Positions 1 through 3,751 of a stretch of 7,906 bases of DNA are shown piece after piece. The stretch is from the NCBI GenBank assembly GCA_030594795.1, contig JAUVEK010000055.1, positions 1-7,906 of the forward strand. Reading direction: 5' to 3'. Under the pieces are notes generated by a model. It searched no databases. It saw only the letters and a list, made by a program, of their open reading frames with translations, and was not told the origin of the DNA. Each line of letters starts with the position of its first letter. Position 1 is the stretch's first letter. Source of the DNA: Candidatus Nanohalarchaeota archaeon (GTDB taxonomy: Archaea > EX4484-52 > B79-G9). A program made the translations under genes and the position numbers.

Positions 1-1
1 A

Positions 2-142
2 GATATTGCTGATGTTGTCGGCGTTACTGAAGTGACTATCAGGAACAGATACAAGGATCTTGTGGAGAAGCTCGGCATTGAGGAAGAAGTTGAGCGCAAG
101 GCACAGGAAACTGAGAAGTCGCGCAAGAAAGAGGAAATGTAG
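2..142 (+). CDS. tfb: Transcription initiation factor IIB (TFB), C-terminal end only
   Basis: This is the last 46 residues of a gene that starts before the window. TFB is the archaeal TFIIB homologue that binds the TBP-TATA complex and the BRE and recruits RNA polymerase. The visible part begins DIADVVGVTEVTIRNRYKDL, which is the recognition-helix region of the second cyclin fold, where this family reads the BRE. A charged Lys/Glu-rich tail follows and the gene ends in TAG. The match to the family is by recognition of this highly conserved segment; the zinc ribbon, B-reader and first cyclin repeat lie outside the window. It converges on the next gene with only 16 bp between the stops. Nothing looks broken. 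The cell may have other TFB copies, so whether this is the housekeeping one cannot be told. Confidence 0.9.
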   Translation, partial: DIADVVGVTEVTIRNRYKDLVEKLGIEEEVERKAQETEKSRKKEEM

Positions 143-158
143 ATAGTTCTTCAACAGT

Positions 159-692
159 TTATATCAGCTGCATGATACCGTTTGTACTTACAAGAGTGTT
201 GATTGTCGCAAGTTCCAGCGCCAGGTCAAGGTCATTAGATATTCTTTTGTATTCGACTGATACGAGGACGTCTGTGACGCCAGCTTTTTTTAGTATGTTT
301 TTGATAACTTTCTGGGAGTTTGAGATAAGTATATCTGTATCTGTAAATGTGCTCTCCTTAAACCCTTTGGTAAATGTCATGCCCAGGAATTTGACGCCTG
401 TCAGCCGCGTCCCGGGTGCCATGGATATCTTGATGCATTTGCCGGGGTCTGTCCCGTCAGCTGCGTGGTTGACAGTGGATTCGATGATTGATGCTTCACG
501 TGCTCTCAGGTCTGTGATGTGCATTGTCCTCAATGCTTCTTTTACTGGCTGCAGGTTATCTTTTGCCACTTCAATTACAATCTCGCGCGACATGATTGCT
601 GCGTTGTATGCACCGTTATCGAGAAGATGAAGAAGTATCTCTTCGTTCGCAAAGCTGTTGTTTACTGTTCCTGTCAACTTGACGAGTCTCAT
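159..692 (-). CDS. Hypothetical 177-aa protein, unrecognised
   Basis: I do not recognise this family. The protein is soluble-looking, mixed alpha/beta, with no transmembrane stretch, no signal peptide and one cysteine (about residue 86). It begins MRLVKLTGTVNNSFANEEIL and has alternating hydrophobic segments with regular helices, for example around residues 125-137 and 150-170. A Gly/Pro-containing middle (about 80-105) could be a loop between two halves. The ATG at 692 is supported by a TATA-like TTTAAAAC centred about 25 bases upstream, the spacing expected for a leaderless transcript. Codon use resembles the chromosomal neighbours rather than the AT-rich element to the right, so it looks native. 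It stands alone: it converges on TFB and is followed upstream by a separate minus-strand gene 87 bp away. It is called real from its length, composition and promoter spacing. A plus-strand reading frame over 172-630 is judged to be its shadow. Confidence 0.72.
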   Translation of the reverse strand: MRLVKLTGTVNNSFANEEILLHLLDNGAYNAAIMSREIVIEVAKDNLQPVKEALRTMHITDLRAREASIIESTVNHAADGTDPGKCIKISMAPGTRLTGVKFLGMTFTKGFKESTFTDTDILISNSQKVIKNILKKAGVTDVLVSVEYKRISNDLDLALELATINTLVSTNGIMQLI

Positions 693-712
693 ACGTCTTA
701 TTGTTCATCTTA

Positions 713-720
713 GTTTTAAA
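713..720 (-). promoter_or_regulatory. TATA box of the 177-aa gene (leaderless spacing)
   Basis: Read on the minus strand this is TTTAAAAC, preceded by a purine-rich stretch that could be the BRE. Its centre is about 25 bases before the ATG at 692, so transcription would start at or next to the start codon. No convincing Shine-Dalgarno is present. Confidence 0.55.
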
Positions 721-779
721 TTACTTTGCAAAAATCTGGTGTTTGCTAATATTTAACAGAGGTATTTTCGGCTTTCTTA

Positions 780-1412
780 TCAGAGCACAGTAGTGCATGG
801 GTTGAAGAAATAGCTTGTTTCGTCGTCAAAATACCCGCACTCGAATTTTTCAAGGGGGATTCCTGTTCTTGTCGATAGCATGAGCGCATAAAAATATGTC
901 TGGGTTGCTGCGTATTTTTCCTTGCAGGCTTTGGGCTTGTAGTCGAGAACCTGTATCCTGTCTTTGAGTACTTTCAGGAGGTCTATGTGGCCGCTGAGCG
1001 CGCCTTCACAGCCAAAAAAGTCATTGAATCTCGGGTATTCGCATGAATCAATCCATATAGGTGTCTCGATGGATATTGCGTTTTTGTCATTTTTGAGCAT
1101 GTAAACCTGCACTTTCGAGTGGGCTGTCTTGTATTCATCCATTGTGTCAAGCGCAGTTGCAGTCTGCTGGCATAGAATGTGGCTGTTGTCTTCTGTTATC
1201 TGTGTATGAACAGGAAACTTCAGTGCCGATGAGCGTGGACCTGATTCGAATTTTTCGTCTGGGCACATTTCAAATACCCTGGCCAGATAAGACCTGAGAC
1301 CGGAGAAGCCGTTGTTGCAGTTGTTTTCCATGTTAGCAAGATTTATCCTGTAATGGTAAAACCAGCCGTGCTTAAAAGAAGTGTGGATTATCTGGTTTAA
1401 CAGTAATGTCAT
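780..1412 (-). CDS. PD-(D/E)XK superfamily nuclease (RecB/Cas4-like fold)
   Basis: A 210-aa protein whose C-terminal half carries a recognisable nuclease core: GHID at 141-144 (Asp144), LDYK at 156-159 (Asp157 and Lys159, the (D/E)xK pair), then QTYFY at 171-175, matching the QxxxY helix motif of RecB/Cas4-type enzymes. These residues normally bind Mg2+ and cut DNA. The N-terminal 110 residues are unassigned and may carry the substrate-binding part. Cysteines occur (32, 50, 81, 124, 135, 163, 192, 206), but not in the arrangement I would expect for a Cas4 Fe-S cluster, and no cas genes are nearby, so I do not call it Cas4. The ATG at 1412 is supported by a Shine-Dalgarno GGGAGATG four to five bases upstream. 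It was probably the divergent neighbour of the XPD helicase before the mobile element inserted between them, suggesting a role in DNA repair. That role is inference. Confidence 0.75.
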   Translation of the reverse strand: MTLLLNQIIHTSFKHGWFYHYRINLANMENNCNNGFSGLRSYLARVFEMCPDEKFESGPRSSALKFPVHTQITEDNSHILCQQTATALDTMDEYKTAHSKVQVYMLKNDKNAISIETPIWIDSCEYPRFNDFFGCEGALSGHIDLLKVLKDRIQVLDYKPKACKEKYAATQTYFYALMLSTRTGIPLEKFECGYFDDETSYFFNPCTTVL

Positions 1413-1417
1413 ATGTT

Positions 1418-1425
1418 CATCTCCC
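1418..1425 (-). promoter_or_regulatory. Shine-Dalgarno of the PD-(D/E)XK nuclease
   Basis: On the minus strand GGGAGATG(A) stands five bases before the ATG at 1412, close to the archaeal consensus GGAGGTGA. It fixes the start and implies a leadered transcript, unlike the leaderless genes around it. Confidence 0.65.
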
Positions 1426-1454
1426 TTCCTTACTCAATTTTTAGGTCAAACCTG

Positions 1455-1462
1455 TTAATATA
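1455..1462 (-). promoter_or_regulatory. Probable TATA box of the nuclease gene
   Basis: Minus-strand TATATTAA, predicting a start near 1433 and a leader of about 20 bases that includes the Shine-Dalgarno. It lies just outside the left end of the mobile element. The insertion therefore left the core promoter intact but replaced everything beyond about 13 bp upstream of it. Confidence 0.45.
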
Positions 1463-1467
1463 GTTAA

Positions 1468-1475
1468 CGTTTTTA
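1468..1475 (+). repeat. Left copy of 8-bp target-site duplication
   Basis: CGTTTTTA directly abuts the outer end of the left terminal inverted repeat. The same 8 bases occur in the same orientation at 3679-3686, directly abutting the right terminal repeat. The match extends to 9 bases if the preceding A is counted; at the right that A is also the last base of the terminal repeat. Confidence 0.8.
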
Positions 1476-1502
1476 TGAGGTGTTAAGTCTTATGGATATA
1501 AA
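1476..1502 (+). repeat. Left terminal inverted repeat (27 bp)
   Basis: Reads TGAG, G, TGTTAAGTCTT, A, TGGATATAAA from the outer end inward. The reverse complement of 3652-3678 is the same except A for G at position 5 and G for A at position 17. The inner end is a TATA box pointing into the element. Confidence 0.85.
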
Positions 1503-1504
1503 TT
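1497..1504 (+). promoter_or_regulatory. Inward promoter at the left end of the element
   Basis: TATAAATT overlaps the inner end of the left terminal repeat and predicts a start near 1527. This gives a leader of about 45 bases ending in a strong Shine-Dalgarno before the 32-aa gene. The leader contains a small dyad (CTCTG at 1532-1536 with CAGAG at 1543-1547). The promoter would drive the two membrane-protein genes at 1573-2063. Confidence 0.55.
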
Positions 1505-1559
1505 ATCTCGAAAATCACAAATTAGGTCTGCCTCTGTCGAGTCAGAGAGTAAATATAAT

Positions 1560-1568
1560 GGGGGTGAT
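1560..1568 (+). promoter_or_regulatory. Strong Shine-Dalgarno of the 32-aa peptide
   Basis: GGGGGTGAT stands four bases before the ATG at 1573 and differs by one base from the ideal complement GGAGGTGAT of the archaeal 16S rRNA tail. It is the main reason for accepting so short a gene. Confidence 0.75.
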
Positions 1569-1572
1569 ATAA

Positions 1573-1671
1573 ATGGATGAAGGAATTATAGTTGGTATCG
1601 CAATTATCATTGTTGTAATATCTACTATTGTTATAGTACTTGATATTGGGAACCATAAGGATAAAAAGTAA
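1573..1671 (+). CDS. 32-aa single-span membrane peptide (element cargo)
   Basis: The protein starts MDEGIIVGIAIIIVVISTIV and ends NHKDKK. An acidic N-terminus is followed by an unbroken hydrophobic run of about 20 residues (roughly 5-25) and a basic tail. This is the layout of a single-pass membrane peptide with the tail inside by the positive-inside rule. The strong Shine-Dalgarno four bases upstream and the inward TATA box of the terminal repeat support expression. It precedes the 123-aa membrane protein by 20 bp and is probably co-transcribed with it. Function is unknown. Small hydrophobic peptides can be toxins, partner subunits or regulators of a neighbouring membrane protein, and nothing here decides between these. 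A chance reading frame is possible in AT-rich DNA, but the ribosome site argues against it. Confidence 0.6.
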   Translation: MDEGIIVGIAIIIVVISTIVIVLDIGNHKDKK

Positions 1672-1691
1672 ATGCCATATAGTTGTAGTTT

Positions 1692-2063
1692 ATGGGTTTT
1701 ACATCAATATTTTCCATCTATTTAGTCGCTATATTTGGAGAATTAATATCTAACATATTCCTAATAAAAGATAAACATAGACCACGATTAAGGTTTACGG
1801 GATTATATTTATCTGATACTATGATTGTTTTATGGAGATTTTCGGAAATTATATTTGTATTATTAGTCTCATGGACGCTTGAACTATTCCTTCTAACTTT
1901 ATTTAACAATATAATTTACTTTATTAGTGCGATAATATTCACTATTGGTTCTACATGGATAGCCATTAAATTTGAAGCAGGATTAAAATTTAAATTGTAT
2001 GATAAGGTAATATGGATTATCACGCTTATCATAACACTATCCATATTGTACTATTTTCTTTAA
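1692..2063 (+). CDS. 123-aa polytopic membrane protein (element cargo)
   Basis: About four hydrophobic spans can be seen, at roughly residues 4-25, 43-70, 72-92 and 106-123, with a basic loop at 26-36 (IKDKHRPRLR) and a second charged stretch at 93-105. No family is recognised and there are no cysteines or obvious catalytic residues. The ATG at 1692 has an in-frame stop just upstream (1686), so this is the earliest possible start. No clear Shine-Dalgarno precedes it, so translation may be coupled to the 32-aa peptide 20 bp before it. Its TAA overlaps the transposase stop codon in the shared tetramer TTAA (2060-2063). The AT-rich codons match the other genes of the element and contrast with the flanking chromosomal genes, consistent with cargo. 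A transport, immunity or membrane-targeting role would be guesswork. Confidence 0.68.
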   Translation: MGFTSIFSIYLVAIFGELISNIFLIKDKHRPRLRFTGLYLSDTMIVLWRFSEIIFVLLVSWTLELFLLTLFNNIIYFISAIIFTIGSTWIAIKFEAGLKFKLYDKVIWIITLIITLSILYYFL

Positions 2064-2929
2064 CCGAATACAGTCGCTAACCTAATCAACCCATCCCATC
2101 GGTTCTCGCCAACATCCAAATCCATACCTGCAAGTTTACAGGGATGTTCGCCTGTTGTAGTGTGTTCTTCAATGAAATTATGCTGTAAAACAATCCCTGC
2201 CATGAGGATGGGTGCAGACCATATCGCCTTAAATCCCCTGAAATCATCAACCCTATCTTTTATCTTGCTAAATACGGTTTCTATTCGTACATTGTGTTTC
2301 TTGGTCGTCCTGACACGGTTTATTCGATGTTCTACCTTGTTTTTATTGTATCGAGTATAGAACACTTTTTTGAATGCTTTTGGATAGTATGGAAGCCCGT
2401 CTGTCTGGATGTATTTTGGTCTTCGTGCTTTGCCAATCCGTTTCATGAATTCCTTTGCGTCCTTGAAATTCTGAGGATTCGGAGAATATAATGTTGCGTT
2501 TATGAATCGGGTATCCCAATCAATCGAACACCAGAACACATCGTTCCTGTTCTGACAATCTACTTCGGTTTCGTCAGCGTAAATCTTACCGCTTAGTTTC
2601 GGTCTTATTTTCTCTACATAATTCTGGACTTTCAAAATGTATTTCCTAACCCAATCGAGAATAGTAATATGGCTTACCTTGATACCAAAATGTCGTTTAA
2701 GTTGGTTTCGCATCTTACGGCTACTCAAATTAGAAACATACATATCGATACACATTGTAATAATGCTTTCCTTGTTCTTCATTTTCCAGAATCCTTCGTC
2801 ACGTATAAAGGTCTTTTTACAATCCTTGCACAATAATCGCTGTTGGGTGCCTCGATTCTTTGTCTTTGAAAGACCTCTCTTGACTACGTTTTCTGATTTG
2901 CAGTGCGGACATATATTGTTTCTTTCCAT
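2060..2929 (-). CDS. Zinc-finger DDE transposase (IS6/IS240-like)
   Basis: A 289-aa transposase that would cut and join the element's ends. In order: a zinc ribbon with C7-P-H-C10 and C34-K-D-C37; a helix-turn-helix at about 55-100 (SSRKMRNQLKRHFGIKVSHI); then an RNase H-fold core with Asp119 (YADET), Asp177 (QTDGLPYYPKAF) and Glu217 (NVRIETVFSKIKDR), the expected DDE triad. The C-terminus has ENRWDGLIRLA. All catalytic residues are present and the frame is open, so it is probably active. The ATG at 2929 has a TATA box (2952-2959) centred 26-27 bases upstream, so the message is leaderless. A conserved 12-bp site lies between TATA and start, and the divergent AbrB-like gene is the likely controller. 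The core looks IS6/IS240-like, but 39 residues separate Asp177 and Glu217, more than the 34 of IS6. An ISA1214-like or unclassified archaeal group is possible. Confidence 0.92.
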   Translation of the reverse strand: MERNNICPHCKSENVVKRGLSKTKNRGTQQRLLCKDCKKTFIRDEGFWKMKNKESIITMCIDMYVSNLSSRKMRNQLKRHFGIKVSHITILDWVRKYILKVQNYVEKIRPKLSGKIYADETEVDCQNRNDVFWCSIDWDTRFINATLYSPNPQNFKDAKEFMKRIGKARRPKYIQTDGLPYYPKAFKKVFYTRYNKNKVEHRINRVRTTKKHNVRIETVFSKIKDRVDDFRGFKAIWSAPILMAGIVLQHNFIEEHTTTGEHPCKLAGMDLDVGENRWDGLIRLATVFG

Positions 2930-2934
2930 ACCTA

Positions 2935-3010
2935 TTAGATACCTAACAATCTTTATATATCTTTCGGTACCTAATAAGTACCGATAACTATATAAAGTTT
3001 AGGTATCTAA
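2935..3010. promoter_or_regulatory. Mirrored divergent promoter/operator between transposase and AbrB-like gene
   Basis: Two TATA boxes face outward: TATATAAA on the minus strand at 2952-2959 (transposase) and on the plus strand at 2989-2996 (AbrB-like gene). Each is about 26 bases from its start codon. TTAGATACCTAA at 2935-2946 and its exact reverse complement TTAGGTATCTAA at 2999-3010 sit between each TATA box and start. In the middle is the palindrome TCGGTAC (2964-2970), 7-base spacer, GTACCGA (2978-2984), centred exactly between the TATA boxes. All four arms contain GRTACYTA. This is a textbook layout for a repressor that bridges or blocks both promoters; the AbrB-like protein is the obvious candidate. 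Confidence 0.75.
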
Positions 3011-3019
3011 ATGGTACTC

Positions 3020-3181
3020 ATGAAATTACTCAGTCAGAAATCGAGAGAGCATAAAGGCAAGGAATATCATAAATATTGGGTTGTGATACCGAATAAGTTG
3101 GTTGAGAAATTGGATTGGGAGAAAGGCGATGATTTGGAAGCATATACCGAAAAGGGTAGATTGATTATAAAAAAGGATTAA
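3020..3181 (+). CDS. AbrB/SpoVT-like swapped-hairpin DNA-binding protein
   Basis: A 53-aa protein starting MKLLSQKSREHKGKEYHKYW, followed by VVIPNKLVEKLDWEKGD and a short beta strand RLIIKK. This is the AbrB/MazE/SpoVT pattern: a basic N-terminus, the IP-x-x-(L/V)-x-x-(L/K)-x-W/G-x-x-G-D helix-turn, and a closing hairpin. Such proteins dimerise through swapped hairpins and bind DNA, often their own promoters. The ATG at 3020 is chosen over the in-frame ATG at 3011 because the TATA box at 2989-2996 is centred 27 bases before 3020, matching a leaderless start. The gene lies divergent from the transposase across the mirrored operator, so it most likely represses both genes. Its stop overlaps that of the downstream membrane protein by four bases. 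A MazE-type antitoxin role is possible, but no toxin-like partner is seen. Confidence 0.8.
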   Translation: MKLLSQKSREHKGKEYHKYWVVIPNKLVEKLDWEKGDDLEAYTEKGRLIIKKD

Positions 3182-3546
3182 TTTAAGTATCCAGCAGAAC
3201 GTAAAAAGAGATACAGTAGTATTAATAATATTATAATTATTACCCATTGTGGATTTATCTGCCCTTTCTTTTTTTCGAGCAAAGACAACCTTTTATCGAG
3301 TTTATGTATTTTATTCATTGTATTAATATTATCTTTTAGTTTATTTATAGTTATTGTATTCGATTCTATTTGTTTTATTTTGTTGGCAATGTACGCCCAG
3401 CCAACAGAAAGCAATCCAATAACAAGCATAATTCCTGTGATAATAAGTCCTTCATCCGTTGTGGGATTGAATATCTGAAATATCAATGGAATAATTGCGA
3501 TGAGTAGGATAAGTATATCATATTTATTTTTAGAATATTCTGACAT
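3178..3546 (-). CDS. 122-aa membrane/coiled-coil protein (element cargo)
   Basis: Layout by eye: hydrophobic spans at about residues 10-26 and 34-54, a charged helical segment at about 55-95 with heptad-like spacing of Ile/Leu (IANKIKQIESNTITINKLK and onward), and a third span at about 101-116, ending RSAGYLN. The helical part is probably a coiled coil between membrane segments. No family is recognised. The ATG at 3546 is preferred over the GTG two codons earlier, because a TATA-like ATATAATA (3568-3575, minus) is centred 26 bases before it. The gene converges on the AbrB-like gene, sharing TTAA for both stops. Composition is AT-rich like the rest of the element. With the other two membrane proteins it makes the cargo of this transposon, but what the set does is not evident. 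Confidence 0.7.
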   Translation of the reverse strand: MSEYSKNKYDILILLIAIIPLIFQIFNPTTDEGLIITGIMLVIGLLSVGWAYIANKIKQIESNTITINKLKDNINTMNKIHKLDKRLSLLEKKKGQINPQWVIIIILLILLYLFLRSAGYLN

Positions 3547-3567
3547 AATCACTAATTGTCTAATAAC

Positions 3568-3575
3568 TTATTATA
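3568..3575 (-). promoter_or_regulatory. TATA box of the 122-aa membrane protein
   Basis: Minus-strand ATATAATA is centred 26 bases before the ATG at 3546, predicting a leaderless transcript and supporting that start. Confidence 0.5.
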
Positions 3576-3586
3576 TTCATATCCAA

Positions 3587-3649
3587 CTTTGCCCGAAAAG
3601 TACGAATTCTGCCCGAATAGTCTGGCTTTTCGGGGACTTTCGGGCAAAG
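3587..3649. repeat. GCCCGAA dyad cluster at the right end of the element
   Basis: CTTTGCCCGAAA (3587-3598) is exactly reverse-complemented by TTTCGGGCAAAG (3638-3649). With one bulged A the pairing extends to 14 bp. Inside lie GCCCGAATAG (3611-3620) and CTTTTCGGGG (3626-3635); CCCGAAAAG at 3592-3600 also pairs perfectly with CTTTTCGGG at 3626-3634. There are therefore four related GCCCGAA-type sites, two in each orientation, within 63 bases. It sits just inside the right terminal repeat, downstream of that repeat's inward TATA box, and has no equivalent at the left end. It could be transposase-binding subterminal sites, an operator, or a hairpin in the leader of the minus-strand transcript. 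Confidence 0.7.
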
Positions 3650-3651
3650 CC

Positions 3652-3659
3652 TTTATATC
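3652..3659 (-). promoter_or_regulatory. Inward TATA box in the right terminal repeat
   Basis: Minus-strand GATATAAA lies at the inner end of the right terminal repeat, the exact counterpart of the left one. It predicts a start near 3629 and a transcript crossing the GCCCGAA dyads into the 122-aa membrane gene, which also has a closer TATA box of its own. Confidence 0.45.
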
Positions 3660-3678
3660 CACAAGACTTAACATCTCA
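3652..3678 (-). repeat. Right terminal inverted repeat (27 bp)
   Basis: On the minus strand this reads TGAG, A, TGTTAAGTCTT, G, TGGATATAAA, matching the left end at 25 of 27 positions. It is bounded on its outer side by the right copy of the 8-bp direct repeat. Confidence 0.85.
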
Positions 3679-3686
3679 CGTTTTTA
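3679..3686 (+). repeat. Right copy of 8-bp target-site duplication
   Basis: CGTTTTTA is identical and in the same orientation as 1468-1475. Collapsing the element to one copy gives the likely pre-insertion sequence between the nuclease and helicase genes. Confidence 0.8.
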
Positions 3687-3722
3687 CAGTTGTTTTATCG
3701 GCATGTTGTGAAACCAACAGAC

Positions 3723-3730
3723 TTATAAAT
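3723..3730 (+). promoter_or_regulatory. TATA box of the XPD helicase gene
   Basis: TTATAAAT is centred 25-26 bases before the ATG at 3752, giving a leaderless transcript and deciding the start. It lies 37 bp outside the mobile element, so the core promoter survived the insertion. Confidence 0.65.
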
Positions 3731-3751
3731 GAAATCTATTAATAATTTGCC

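Larger units (their letters stand above)
1476..3678. mobile_element. Complete 2.2-kb DDE transposon with regulator and membrane-protein cargo
   Basis: Three independent signs agree on the boundaries: 27-bp inverted repeats at 1476-1502 and 3652-3678 (25 of 27 matching), an 8-bp direct repeat CGTTTTTA immediately outside both, and a change to clearly AT-richer sequence inside. It encodes a zinc-finger DDE transposase (2060-2929), a divergent AbrB-like regulator (3020-3181) and three small membrane proteins. All reading frames are intact and packed, with two convergent pairs overlapping by four bases. The transposase resembles the IS6/IS240 type, and IS6 elements also make 8-bp duplications, but the D-E spacing (39 residues between) is longer than the IS6 norm, so the family is left open. 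Archaeal ISA1214-like elements are an alternative. The near-perfect ends, perfect duplication and intact genes suggest a recent insertion. Confidence 0.85.

Noticed and set aside
172..630. Plus-strand open frame of 152 codons opposite the 177-aa gene
   Set aside because: No promoter or ribosome site. The protein has no sensible fold pattern. The minus-strand frame has a TATA box at leaderless spacing and native-looking composition.
780..1412. Calling the nuclease Cas4 and the locus CRISPR-associated
   Set aside because: The PD-(D/E)XK and QxxxY motifs fit, but the cysteines are not arranged as in Cas4, there are no other cas genes, and no repeat-spacer array exists in the window.
3020..3546. 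Toxin-antitoxin pair made of the AbrB-like protein and the convergent membrane protein
   Set aside because: Antitoxin and toxin genes are normally co-directional and co-transcribed. Here they converge, and the AbrB-like gene's operator layout points to the transposase.
3651..3690. Plus-strand TATA box at 3651-3659 (CTTTATATC) as an XPD promoter
   Set aside because: It would place the start far upstream of the ATG. TTATAAAT at 3723-3730 has the right spacing, and the 3651 sequence reads better as the inward box of the terminal repeat.
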